A DNA stretch of 21,486 nucleotides from an uncultured Helicobacter sp. (GTDB taxonomy: Bacteria; Campylobacterota; Campylobacteria; Campylobacterales; Helicobacteraceae), in the NCBI GenBank assembly GCA_944325475.1, contig CALVAF010000183.1, forward strand, positions 1 through 21,486, in the 5' to 3' direction. The notes beneath the pieces are model-generated. The model was not told the origin of the DNA. It did not search any database and worked only from the letters and a program-made list of their open reading frames with translations. Shown here piece after piece: positions 7,814-15,669 of this stretch (position 1 is its first letter; every line of letters begins with the position of its first letter). The position numbers and the translations under genes are program-made.

Positions 7814-8158
7814 ATGGCACAATTACAATTCGCACAATGGCTGTTTTTAACGGCTTTTATCCTTTTTGTTTTGTTTATGATTGTCAAGACTTTTTTTTAT
7901 AAAAGTGTCGCACAAAAAGAAGAAAAAAATAGTGCGGTGATGAAACTAACATTGCAAGAAGCAGAAATTCTCATACGCAAACACCAACTCCAACTCCAAA
8001 GGGCGCTAGGAAATATTGATATTTTAACCGATGAAATCACCTCTCTAAGAAATGAAGTCAAAACCCTCAAGCAACGCAATTCTCAATACCGCGTAGAGAC
8101 AGAAAAATACAAAAGTAAAATCAAAGACCTAGAGCAAAAAATCGAGGCTTTACTCTAA
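7814..8158 (+). CDS. Membrane-anchored coiled-coil protein, unknown function
   Basis: A 114-residue protein I recognise only by position (the slot of HP0573 in H. pylori as I recall it). Residues ~8-28 (FAQWLFLTAFILFVLFMIV) form one membrane segment. Residues ~35-114 are charged and helical with heptad-like leucines (LTLQEAEILIRKHQLQLQRA, LTDEITSLRNEVKTLKQ), so a cytoplasmic coiled coil is likely. Such a shape resembles FtsB/FtsL-type proteins, but no specific motif supports that. It has an AAGGAAAAAA ribosome binding site and lies 8 bases behind rpiB and 26 before apt. Confidence 0.8.
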   Translation: MAQLQFAQWLFLTAFILFVLFMIVKTFFYKSVAQKEEKNSAVMKLTLQEAEILIRKHQLQLQRALGNIDILTDEITSLRNEVKTLKQRNSQYRVETEKYKSKIKDLEQKIEALL

Positions 8159-8184
8159 ACCTTAATCTCACAAAAAGGAAAATT

Positions 8185-8739
8185 ATGGAACTAACACAAC
8201 AAGAAAAAAATATACTTTTGGATTCTATCCGTGAAATAAAGGACTTCCCACAGCCCGGAATCATCTTCCGCGACATCACCACTTTACTAAACAACAAAAA
8301 AGCCTTCAAGCTTTTAATGGACTTTTTAACCAAACGTTATGCAAACTATGAACTAGATTATATCGCTGGAATCGAAAGTCGCGGATTTATCTTTGGGGCA
8401 GCACTTGCGCATTCTCTAGGCATTGGGTTTATCCCTATCCGCAAAAAAGGCAAACTCCCCTACACCACTATTTCTGAAAAATATTCGCTAGAATACGGCT
8501 TTAGCGAAATTGAGATTCATATCGATGCTTTTAAAAATCAAGATTTAGGACACACACCAAAGACACTACTTATCGATGATCTCATCGCCACAGGCGGGAC
8601 TGCCTATGCCGCAGCAAATCTTATCCAAAAGGCTGGTGCGGTTTGTGTAGAATCATGTTTTATTATTAATTTAAAAAATCTTGGTGGTTGCAAAGAAATC
8701 GAAAAACTCTTCCCAATCCACACAATTTTAGACCTTTAA
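8185..8739 (+). CDS. apt: Adenine phosphoribosyltransferase
   Basis: Salvages adenine with PRPP to AMP in the cytosol. At 184 residues it is full length. LLIDDLIATGGTA (128-140) is the PRPP-binding loop; FPQPGIIFRDIT (21-32) is the N-terminal Apt signature and GIESRGFIFGAALA (62-75) the conserved adenine-side element, followed by RKKGKLPY. AAAAGGAAAATT precedes the ATG. It is the last gene of the folD operon, with a weak hairpin 13 bases after its stop. Confidence 0.97.
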   Translation: MELTQQEKNILLDSIREIKDFPQPGIIFRDITTLLNNKKAFKLLMDFLTKRYANYELDYIAGIESRGFIFGAALAHSLGIGFIPIRKKGKLPYTTISEKYSLEYGFSEIEIHIDAFKNQDLGHTPKTLLIDDLIATGGTAYAAANLIQKAGAVCVESCFIINLKNLGGCKEIEKLFPIHTILDL

Positions 8740-8751
8740 TCTGCTCATTTT

Positions 8752-8775
8752 AGCCCCACAGCCTTTTTGTGGGCT
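8752..8775 (+). terminator. Possible terminator after apt
   Basis: AGCCCCACA (8752-8760) pairs with TGTGGGCT (8768-8775), one C bulged, around a short T-rich loop. No T-run follows, so intrinsic termination would be weak. The catalase-like gene has its own promoter just downstream. Confidence 0.45.
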
Positions 8776-8806
8776 TACATTATCCATTGATTTATTTTTA
8801 ATGCTT

Positions 8807-8812
8807 TATAAT
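8807..8812 (+). promoter_or_regulatory. -10 box of the catalase-like gene
   Basis: A perfect TATAAT with TGCT just upstream lies 30 bases before the ATG at 8843. Because it overlaps the first in-frame ATG (8801), that upstream ATG cannot be the start of translation if this promoter is used. Confidence 0.6.
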
Positions 8813-8842
8813 TATAAACATTTTTTTATCAAAAGGATTTTT

Positions 8843-9823
8843 ATGAGTAAGTTTATCTCAAAACTATCAAAACTTTGTTTGACTACCATGGTTGCTTCCT
8901 GCCTAGCATACGCACAAGAAAAACAACCTACTGCAGAATCGATTGCCGATTTATTTTATGAGTTAAATGGTGATTCAAATGACCCACATAAAAAAATTAA
9001 CCACGCAAAGGGATTTTGTGCCATAGGAGAGTTTAAACCTCTTTCAAATATTTCTAAAGCCTACAATATTCCACTTTTAAAAGAGACAAATATTCCCACT
9101 CAAGTGCGTTTTTCTCTTGGAGGGGGAAATCCTAATGCAAGCGATGCTTCAAAAACACGAGGTTTGGCTTTAAAAATCAATGGTCAAGAAGATAGCTGGG
9201 AGATTGTAGCAATCAATACCCAAATTAATTTTGCAAAAAACCTAGAAGAATTTTCGAAATTTTTTGAGATAAGAGTCCCAAAAAATGGCAAAGTAGATAC
9301 CGAAAATTTAGCCAAAGTTACCAAAGAAACTCCGTCATTTTCTAATTATGAAAAATATTTAGAAACCATCGCCATCACTCCAAGCGTTGCTAATACAGCT
9401 TATTATAGTGTGCATACTTTTTTCTTTGAAGATTCTAAAACCAAAAAGATGATTCCAGCTCGCTATAAATTTGTCCCAGTTGCTGGAGAAAAAGGATTGA
9501 CTAAAGAAGAGGCTAAAGCCATGGGGGATAACTTTTTAGAATCAGATTTCCAAAATAAAGTCGCAAAAAAACCAGTGGAATACAAAATGTTCCTTATCCT
9601 TGCTAACCCTGAAGATGTGATAGATGACACCACAGCCTTATGGAGCGGCAAACACAAAGAAGTTGAAATTGCAACTCTAAGAGTAAAAGAATATGCGGGT
9701 AGAGATTGCAATGGAGACGTATTTATGCCATTTGTATTGCCCCAAGGGGTAGGATGGCCAAAAGACCCTCTTTTTGAAACTAGAAATGCAGTCTATGGAA
9801 TCACCTTTGGACGCCGACAATAA
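8843..9823 (+). CDS. Exported catalase-related peroxidase (srpA/HP0485-like)
   Basis: Haem protein of the small catalase-related family, probably a periplasmic peroxidase that removes H2O2 or organic peroxides. I start at ATG 8843, after AAAAGGA, not at ATG 8801, because only this start puts the signal peptide (residues 1-24, ending CLAYAQ) at the N-terminus. At 326 residues it lacks the C-terminal part of full catalases. His54 in NHAKGF is the distal catalytic His; RFSLGGGNPNASD and RGLALKI (about 89-112) are family blocks; Tyr318 in RNAVYGITFGRR is the proximal haem ligand. It stands alone with its own promoter and a bidirectional terminator. Confidence 0.9.
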   Translation: MSKFISKLSKLCLTTMVASCLAYAQEKQPTAESIADLFYELNGDSNDPHKKINHAKGFCAIGEFKPLSNISKAYNIPLLKETNIPTQVRFSLGGGNPNASDASKTRGLALKINGQEDSWEIVAINTQINFAKNLEEFSKFFEIRVPKNGKVDTENLAKVTKETPSFSNYEKYLETIAITPSVANTAYYSVHTFFFEDSKTKKMIPARYKFVPVAGEKGLTKEEAKAMGDNFLESDFQNKVAKKPVEYKMFLILANPEDVIDDTTALWSGKHKEVEIATLRVKEYAGRDCNGDVFMPFVLPQGVGWPKDPLFETRNAVYGITFGRRQ

Positions 9824-9829
9824 ATCACT

Positions 9830-9847
9830 CCCGCTTAAAAAAGCGGG
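9830..9847. terminator. Bidirectional terminator between the catalase-like and znuA-like genes
   Basis: CCCGCTT (9830-9836), loop AAAA, AAGCGGG (9841-9847): a perfect 7-pair GC-rich stem, 6 bases after the catalase-like stop and 36 bases beyond the convergent znuA-like stop. T-runs are poor on both sides, as is common here. Confidence 0.7.
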
Positions 9848-9883
9848 TAATTCTAACTAAACCAAGCTATTCAAAGAAGCCAA

Positions 9884-10726
9884 TTATTGAGTAACCTCTC
9901 TTAAGGTTTCTGCAAATTTAATCAAATTCTCTGCCCAAGGGGTTTCTAGTGGAGAGAAATAGCCTAGCTTCGCTCCTGATTCTTGAGCGATAAATTCCGC
10001 AGCTTTGGTAGAAAACTCGGGTTGTGCGAAAATGATTTTAAGATTCTCACGTTTAATCGTGTCAATTACTTGCATCATTTCTTTTGCCTTGGGGCTTTTA
10101 CCCTCCACTTCAATAGAAATCTCTTCCAAGTCATATTCCTTTGCAAAATAACCAAGCATAGGGTGAAAAACCACGAATTTTTGGTGCTTTGGAACCGTTT
10201 TTAAGATTTCTTTTAATTGCACATCAGTTTGCTGGATTTGTGCGAGTAATGCCTCATAGGCTTTGGAATAGTTTTTTTGAGGATTTAGCTCACTTAGAGC
10301 GTGGTAGATATGAGTAGCAATCTCTTTAGCATTAGAGATAGAGAGCCAAATATGTCTATCGCCATGACTATCATGGTGGTCATGGTGGTCATGGTGGTCG
10401 TGAGCAAAATTAATCATTTTGATTCCAGCATTGTTTGCAAAAATTTTCATCTTAGGATTTTGACTTTGAAATCGCTTAAGCCAAGAATCTTCAAACTCCA
10501 CACCAATCGCAAAATACGCCACTGCTTCATTGACTTCTTTGATACTAGAAAATTTCGGCTCAAAATCATGCGGATTTGTGCCTTTTTCTACAAGTGTTGT
10601 AATGTCATAATCCTCACCTGCGATTTTCTCCACAAACTCCGCTTGCATGGGAATACTCACGGCAATGATAGGCTTTGCTGCTAAACTTCCAACCATAAAG
10701 CACAAAAACAATAAAATTTTTCTCAT
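9884..10726 (-). CDS. ZnuA-like periplasmic zinc/manganese-binding protein
   Basis: Substrate-binding protein of a cluster A-I ABC metal importer. I start at ATG 10726: AAAAGGA stands 6 bases upstream, whereas it touches the in-frame TTG at 10732. Residues 1-17 form a signal peptide (ending GSLAA). His53 in GTNPHDFEPK, His125 in DRHIWLS and His188 in FHPMLGYFA are the expected metal ligands. Residues 109-125 form a His/Asp-rich loop typical of zinc-specific ZnuA. The fourth, acidic ligand of many relatives (DPL) reads SPL here (Ser258). The gene stands alone: no permease or ATPase gene lies within the window. Part of the His loop is encoded by a 9-base tandem repeat. Confidence 0.87.
   Translation of the reverse strand: MRKILLFLCFMVGSLAAKPIIAVSIPMQAEFVEKIAGEDYDITTLVEKGTNPHDFEPKFSSIKEVNEAVAYFAIGVEFEDSWLKRFQSQNPKMKIFANNAGIKMINFAHDHHDHHDHHDSHGDRHIWLSISNAKEIATHIYHALSELNPQKNYSKAYEALLAQIQQTDVQLKEILKTVPKHQKFVVFHPMLGYFAKEYDLEEISIEVEGKSPKAKEMMQVIDTIKRENLKIIFAQPEFSTKAAEFIAQESGAKLGYFSPLETPWAENLIKFAETLREVTQ
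10371..10397 (-). repeat. 9-base tandem repeat encoding the His/Asp loop
   Basis: Three perfect copies of TCATGGTGG (plus strand) in the znuA-like gene encode repeated Asp-His-His units. The period is a multiple of three, so gain or loss of a unit would lengthen or shorten the metal-binding loop without breaking the frame. Confidence 0.85.
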
Positions 10727-10791
10727 TTTCAATCCTTTTAGTTTTTATTAAAAGTAAATGGGGTAAGATTCCATCTTCCCTTATTCTTTGT

Positions 10792-10868
10792 GCGTCCATA
10801 GCTCAATTGGATAGAGCATCAGACTTCGGATCTGAGGGTTGGGGGTTCGACTCCCTCTGGGCGTACCA
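10792..10868 (+). tRNA. tRNA-Arg (anticodon UCG)
   Basis: A cloverleaf fits 77 bases with encoded CCA. The acceptor stem GCGTCCA pairs with TGGGCGT (one terminal G-U and one internal U-G). The D arm reads AGCTCAATTGGATAGAGC. The anticodon stem TCAGA/TCTGA encloses loop CTTCGGA, giving anticodon TCG for arginine CGN codons. The T arm is GGGGGTTCGACTCCCTC-like. It is divergent from the znuA-like gene and convergent with the membrane protein gene ending at 10892. Confidence 0.95.
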
Positions 10869-10891
10869 CTCAAAATTACCCCAAAAGCCTT

Positions 10892-11914
10892 CTATTTATC
10901 AAGCAAAAAAAGCTCCAATGGGTATTTTTTCCCTAAATTTTTCAAATCCAAATACGCACGAATCTTCAAAAGCTCATTTTGTGGGTGTGAATTTAGTCGC
11001 TCTTTTGCCTCATCAACCATTTCAAGCTCCAACAAAACATAAAAATAAGCCAACTCCGCATTTTCATCTTTGTTAGTTAAAAACTCAAATAACCCTACCC
11101 ACCTAGTAGGCTCATAGCATTCTTTCATTTTTTGCGCCAAACACAAATAATCCTCTTTAGAATACCCCACTTCTGTGCAGAGTTTAGCAACTTCCTCATC
11201 GCTAAAATTTATCTTTTGTGCATAGCACATTCCAAGCATGGCATTTGCCAAGTCTTTGTTAAACTTCACTTCGCCCACAAACCGACTAATATCCTTAATC
11301 TCGCATGTTTCTAAAAGCTTCTTGAAAGCTTCTTGCTTAAGCTCCTCACCATAGTTTGATTTTTTCAAAATCTCTGTAGCAAATTTTTCATCACTGCGAA
11401 TCTTATTTAAAATATTTTGTTTTAAAAAAGGACATTTCTCGCCGGGTGCAAACTTCTTAAGATTCACATATTCGCCCCTCTTTAAATCCCCTAAAGCTTC
11501 AATAATCTCATCAAGCCTCGCCTCCCCACTTTTCATCGGCGCACCTTCTTTGACATCAAAAGTCAGATTACCTAGCAAAATTGCAAGTTTTTTGTAACGA
11601 TTCATCGTAGGCTGCTTAAAAGGCACCTCTTTGCTTAGTAACTGATTTTCAATTTGTGTTAGCAGAATCTTATAGTCATTTTTATACTTTGTCCTTTTCT
11701 GCCACATTCGATACGCACCGCCAACCTCCAAAAACACCACCACCAAAAAAAACACTATCACAGGAATAATCATCCAAACTGCCACAGGCAGCGTGATAGT
11801 CTGAATGCTAAATGGAATTTGATAAGTATAGTTCTCCCCACTTAGCGTATAAACATACAACCCAAGCAACACAATAAAAACAAATAAAGCCCCAATATAA
11901 TATTTGAATTTCAT
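10892..11914 (-). CDS. Conserved membrane protein, unknown function
   Basis: A 340-residue protein I cannot name. Two membrane segments lie at about residues 7-24 and 42-64, and the rest is a charged, helical, probably cytoplasmic domain with Cys residues (CPFLKQ, LCTEVG) and a repeat-like helical C-terminus (ELAYFYVLLELEMVDEAKER) that could be TPR- or HEAT-like. It overlaps the dksA-like gene by four bases (ATGA), so translation is coupled. As I recall, C. jejuni has a similar membrane protein gene next to its dksA-rlmH-accD cluster, which suggests a conserved but undefined link. Confidence 0.85.
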   Translation of the reverse strand: MKFKYYIGALFVFIVLLGLYVYTLSGENYTYQIPFSIQTITLPVAVWMIIPVIVFFLVVVFLEVGGAYRMWQKRTKYKNDYKILLTQIENQLLSKEVPFKQPTMNRYKKLAILLGNLTFDVKEGAPMKSGEARLDEIIEALGDLKRGEYVNLKKFAPGEKCPFLKQNILNKIRSDEKFATEILKKSNYGEELKQEAFKKLLETCEIKDISRFVGEVKFNKDLANAMLGMCYAQKINFSDEEVAKLCTEVGYSKEDYLCLAQKMKECYEPTRWVGLFEFLTNKDENAELAYFYVLLELEMVDEAKERLNSHPQNELLKIRAYLDLKNLGKKYPLELFLLDK

Positions 11915-12270
11915 TTTCTACCCTTTAAATCTTTTTCGACAATTTCGCGACACACGATACAATACCTTGCATGCGGCTTTGCCTTTAGCCTTGGAATGCT
12001 AATTGGCTCATCGCACATTTCACAAATTCCATACATACCCTCTTCAATTTTCTCCAATGCCTTTTCTATGTATTCTAACTCCTCATTATGCCGCTCAAAA
12101 ATCAAACCATCTAGAGTATTTTTCATACTCATCGCCGCCTCATCTGCTTCGTCCAAAGACGCTCCACGCAGATTCTCCATACTTTTTTGATGGTCAAAAT
12201 TATTATCCAAAATCGCCCTTTTTTTCTCCTCTAGCACTCTTTTGAAAGCCTCTAACTCCACTCTTTGCAC
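11911..12270 (-). CDS. dksA: DksA/TraR-family zinc-finger transcription factor
   Basis: Binds the RNA polymerase secondary channel and, with ppGpp in many bacteria, tunes rRNA and amino acid promoters. At 119 residues it is short, like other Campylobacterota members. An N-terminal coiled coil carries the tip motif DEADEA (40-45, DxxDxA form), and Cys83, Cys86, Cys104 and Cys107 form the C4 zinc finger (CEMC...CIVC). The start is GTG 12270 with a strong GGAGGA six bases upstream. It sits 25 bases after rlmH in the accD operon. Confidence 0.93.
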   Translation of the reverse strand: MQRVELEAFKRVLEEKKRAILDNNFDHQKSMENLRGASLDEADEAAMSMKNTLDGLIFERHNEELEYIEKALEKIEEGMYGICEMCDEPISIPRLKAKPHARYCIVCREIVEKDLKGRK

Positions 12271-12295
12271 TCAAAATCCTCCGAATCGTTTTGGT

Positions 12296-12760
12296 TTATT
12301 TATGATATGGGTGATTATTTATCAAGCAAAACGCACGATAAATCTGCTCACTTAAAACAACCTTTGCAACCTTATGGCTAAAAGTCAAATGTGAGAGCGA
12401 AAGCACACTCTGGCATTGTTGCAAAAACGCTTCCTCTAGCCCATAAGCCCCACCGATGAAAAACGCCACTTCACTCTTGCCCTCAAGTTTCTTCCCAAAT
12501 TCTGCAGAATCAACGCTTTTCCCATTAGGTGAAAGGGCAATTTTATAGGCTTGAGGCTTAAAAACTCTCAAAAATTCTTTAGTGTAGGATTTCTGCGCTT
12601 CTTTAGCATCCTGCTTTTGCCCCTCTTTAATGACTTTTGAAAACAAATTCACAAACTCCATTTTCACCCCAAAACCCGCACTTAAAGCGACAAACTCCTC
12701 ACACAAACTATCACTCAAATCCTTGCTTTTAGCGATATAATAAACAACAATTTTAATCAT
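12296..12760 (-). CDS. rlmH: 23S rRNA pseudouridine-1915 N3-methyltransferase
   Basis: SPOUT-family (trefoil knot) methyltransferase acting on helix 69 of 23S rRNA in the assembled 70S ribosome. At 154 residues it is full length. FFIGGAYGL (about 100-108) is the SAM-binding knot loop, and the C-terminus LINNHPYHK carries the conserved His-Pro-Tyr-His-Lys tail. It overlaps accD by eight bases, implying coupled translation. Confidence 0.96.
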   Translation of the reverse strand: MIKIVVYYIAKSKDLSDSLCEEFVALSAGFGVKMEFVNLFSKVIKEGQKQDAKEAQKSYTKEFLRVFKPQAYKIALSPNGKSVDSAEFGKKLEGKSEVAFFIGGAYGLEEAFLQQCQSVLSLSHLTFSHKVAKVVLSEQIYRAFCLINNHPYHK

Positions 12761-13607
12761 TTATCTTAAAATATTCCAAAGCTTGCGCAATGGTCTCTTT
12801 CATCTCTTTCCTTTGGACAATCATATCAATAAACCCATGCTCTAGCAAAAACTCAGCCGTTTGGAATCCTTGTGGCAAGTCTTCTCCGATTGTCTGCTTA
12901 ATCACCCTCGCCCCTGCAAATCCAATCATCGCTCCAGGTTCTGCCATAATCAAATCTCCCAAAAATGCAAAAGAGGCACTAACGCCACCCATTGTGGGGT
13001 CGGTTAGAATCGAAATAAAAGGCAATCTTGCTTCACTCAAAACATTCAAAGCCGCTGAAGTTTTTGCCATTTGCATAAGCGAATAAGTGGATTCTTGCAT
13101 TCTTGCCCCACCACTAGCACTAACGATGATTAGTCCTTGTTTTTTCTCGACACAGCGATTTATCGCCCTGACAATCTTCTCGCCCTCCACAGAAGCTAAA
13201 GACCCGCCCATAAAGCTAAAGTCAAACAACACAAGCTGGGCTGCTATACCATTGATTGTGCACTCACCACTGACAATCGAGCTTGGACGACCACATTTTT
13301 TTTCATACTCCTCCACCCGCTTTTTGTAGCTTTTTTTATCGACGAAATCCAAAGGATCTGTGGGGGCTAACTCTTTATCGCATTCTATAAAACTCCCCTC
13401 ATCACACATTAAAGCGATTCTATCTTGCAAATCAATCCGCATATGGAAGTTACACTTAGGGCAAGTGTGGTATTGTGCAATCACTTCTTTATAATACATC
13501 AGCGCATTGCAACTAGGGCATTTGACCCAATGGCTTGGAGCTTCATTAGGAGTTGCCCGCTCTTGATTTTCTTTTTTGAAAGTCTTAAAAAAATCTACAA
13601 ATCCCAC
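12753..13607 (-). CDS. accD: Acetyl-CoA carboxylase carboxyltransferase subunit beta
   Basis: Transfers CO2 from biotin to acetyl-CoA with AccA, the first step of fatty acid synthesis. I start at GTG 13607 (284 residues, MGFVDFFKTF): AAGGA lies 7 bases upstream, and this N-terminus matches relatives; the longer frame from TTG 13631 has no ribosome binding site. Cys30, Cys33, Cys49 and Cys52 form the zinc ribbon. MGGSLASVEGEKI (133-145), SGGARMQE (165-172), DPTMGGVSASFA (203-214) and IGFAGARVI (228-236) are the crotonase-fold signatures. It heads the accD-rlmH-dksA-membrane protein operon; accA is elsewhere. Confidence 0.96.
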   Translation of the reverse strand: MGFVDFFKTFKKENQERATPNEAPSHWVKCPSCNALMYYKEVIAQYHTCPKCNFHMRIDLQDRIALMCDEGSFIECDKELAPTDPLDFVDKKSYKKRVEEYEKKCGRPSSIVSGECTINGIAAQLVLFDFSFMGGSLASVEGEKIVRAINRCVEKKQGLIIVSASGGARMQESTYSLMQMAKTSAALNVLSEARLPFISILTDPTMGGVSASFAFLGDLIMAEPGAMIGFAGARVIKQTIGEDLPQGFQTAEFLLEHGFIDMIVQRKEMKETIAQALEYFKIND

Positions 13608-13650
13608 TTCACAATCCTTAAATTTTGCCAAGTTTGCAAAAAATTAGCAA

Positions 13651-13661
13651 AATTGTATAAA
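13651..13661. promoter_or_regulatory. Candidate overlapping divergent -10 region (accD / mnmD)
   Basis: The short gap between accD and mnmD holds TATAAA at 13656-13661 on plus and TATACAAT on minus over the same bases. They could serve the two divergent genes and compete. No -35 is clear. Confidence 0.3.
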
Positions 13662-13695
13662 ATTCTGTGTTAATTTATACTAAAGCTTTGTAAAA

Positions 13696-14466
13696 ATGAG
13701 TATCCAAACCAGTGACAAAAGTTTCACGCTTTTTAACCAAACTTTCCAAGAACACTACCATTCTACAACCGATGGGGCTTTGCAAGAGACTTTACACAAG
13801 CATATTTTCCCAAGTTTTGCATACTTTAAAAATAAACCAAAACTAAGAATCCTTGATATTTGCTTTGGGCTTGGCTACAACACACTTTGTGCAATAAAAT
13901 ACGCCAAAATCTATGGCATTGGTGCTTTAGAGATTCACTCTCCTGAAATGGATTCTAGCCTTTTAGAATCTCTTAAAAACTTCAACTATCCTAGAGAGCT
14001 AAACCAAGAAATCTTCACTCCCCTCATCAAAAACCACTTTTATAAAGATAAAAATGTGGAAGTTTTTTTACACTTAGGCAATGCAAGAGAGATTTTAGCA
14101 GATTTTAAAGCCCAGCAAGAATCGCCCTTTGATATTGTCTTTCAAGACGCCTTTAGCCCCAATAAAAATCCACTTTTATGGACTTATGAATATTTTAAAA
14201 CCCTCTTTTTGCTGACCCAAAAAGATTGTCTTGTGACGACTTATAGCCAAAATTCTGCTATGCTTTATAGTGCTTTTTTGGCTGGATTTAAGCCCTTTAA
14301 ACTCACCCAAAAGCACACTCGTAATTCTATCCTCCTAAGAAAGCTAGAATCCACCCCAAGCTTAGAACTTGAAAATATCCTTGCAATCACACCACTCAAT
14401 CTTTCCCACAAAATTGCCACCAACAAAAACCTTAAAGGCTTGTATGATTCTAGCTTTTCACCTTAA
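13696..14466 (+). CDS. MnmD-like tRNA (mnm5s2U34) methyltransferase
   Basis: SAM-dependent methyltransferase of the MnmC N-terminal/MnmD (DUF752) family, which adds the last methyl group in mnm5s2U at the tRNA wobble position. LDICFGLGYNTL (53-64) is the SAM-binding loop and FQDAFSPNKNPLLWT (149-163) the acceptor-binding DAFSP motif; DCLVTTYSQNSAM (177-189) follows. At 256 residues it lacks the FAD oxidase half of fused MnmC, so the enzyme is stand-alone. The ribosome binding site is weak (TAAAGC). The downstream region is degenerate and holds no partner gene. Confidence 0.85.
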   Translation: MSIQTSDKSFTLFNQTFQEHYHSTTDGALQETLHKHIFPSFAYFKNKPKLRILDICFGLGYNTLCAIKYAKIYGIGALEIHSPEMDSSLLESLKNFNYPRELNQEIFTPLIKNHFYKDKNVEVFLHLGNAREILADFKAQQESPFDIVFQDAFSPNKNPLLWTYEYFKTLFLLTQKDCLVTTYSQNSAMLYSAFLAGFKPFKLTQKHTRNSILLRKLESTPSLELENILAITPLNLSHKIATNKNLKGLYDSSFSP

Positions 14467-14509
14467 ACCCTACAAATCACAACTCCAAGCCTATCCTAAA
14501 GCCATTTAA

Positions 14510-14536
14510 CCCACCCAGAATCCCCCTGCAATCCCC
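14510..14536 (-). other. G-quadruplex-compatible motif
   Basis: On the minus strand four G-runs (GGGG, GGGGG, GGG, GGG) are separated by loops of 6, 5 and 1 bases, meeting the G3+N1-7 rule. More G-runs lie nearby at 14570-14590. In an AT-rich genome this is unusual. It lies 44 bases after the mnmD stop. Confidence 0.6.
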
Positions 14537-15454
14537 TAAAAATCACTGCATATCAATCACAACCCCCTCATTCCCGCACACAACCCCTCTTAAGCAGGAC
14601 TAAACTCACTAGCCATTAATGTGTTTGTGACACGATTAGCCTAGCACACTCTCCTGCAAGACAAACCGCCCAATTCTTACTGCCTACTTCACTAAGCTAC
14701 CCATTTATAGGAGTTTTGATGAGGGAATTACCTAAAGTTAATTGGAGCTAGCTCTAGGAGGACTTTGTTGCATTTGTCTGTAAGCTCAAAAATTATGCCC
14801 TAGCAAAATCATATTCCAACTTGCTTAATGCCCTGTTTTAAGCAATGTTGTTACCCTTTATTTCAGTTTGGGCGTTTTTCAGATTTGCTTCTGCGATACT
14901 TACTTGGTGTAAGCGATGGTTTTGCATATTAAGATTCTAAATGCCCCCCTGCATTTTGTAAATTCGCAAGCGCCTCTTTCACCCTTTGTGTAAAATGCGT
15001 TTGTCAATCTGCAAAAATATGTTCCTCATTTAACAAAAGCAAAATCCTTAACACGCACTATAAGTTACTTGAGAATCCTCGCTGTTTTTGCATTATTACC
15101 CATTGCTTTATTTGCTAAAATATCAAATTTTCTTTAATAAAGAATGGCTTGTTAGCTAAACACACAGAACATGCCAATAAAATCACAAAAAATAAAACCC
15201 ACACCAACAAAAAAACAAACCCTTTGGTAATCTCAAAAATTTCTTGGATAAGCCCTGTATCAATACTTTTACCCCCAGAGTTACAGCCAGAGGCGATAAA
15301 TTCCTGCCATGAGGATCACTAAAACTCGCCAATCACCATCTGCCTAGCTTCAGCAGAGGCAAATTCAACGCTAAAGCTAGGTTTGAGATTTTTAGCCATG
15401 GCATTTGATAAATTCATATGGATTATGCCTCTCTTCTTTTCTCATTTATTGCAG

Positions 15455-15508
15455 TTTTGTGCCATTATGTTTTTTGCATTATGTTAAGAACATAATGGCA
15501 ACACAAAA
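15455..15508. repeat. Three-copy inverted repeat / alternative hairpins
   Basis: GCCATTATGTT (15461-15471) and CATTATGTT (15477-15485) are both complementary to AACATAATGGC (15489-15499). The inner pair makes a 9-base-pair hairpin with a 3-base loop; the outer pair makes 11 pairs and extends into TTTTGT/ACAAAA. The two are mutually exclusive. It could be an operator, an element end or an attenuator-like structure. Confidence 0.7.
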
Positions 15509-15669
15509 GCCTTGAGAAGCCACCATTTCTAAGCCTTAATTCTTACTCTTATGCAAGACTTACAAAAGCCACAAATCTCCCAAATAGAGACTGGCATAAG
15601 AATCAAAATTTAAAGGTGGAATTATAAATAATGAGAGCCACCCTAAATCAAGAGGAAGAAAGCAAAAAA

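Noticed and set aside
8801..8842. Upstream ATG for the catalase-like gene
   Set aside because: It overlaps the -10 box and would place 14 residues before the signal peptide; ATG 8843 has AAAAGGA.
10807..11076. Plus-strand frames across the tRNA
   Set aside because: They start inside the tRNA-Arg gene and run antisense to the membrane protein gene.
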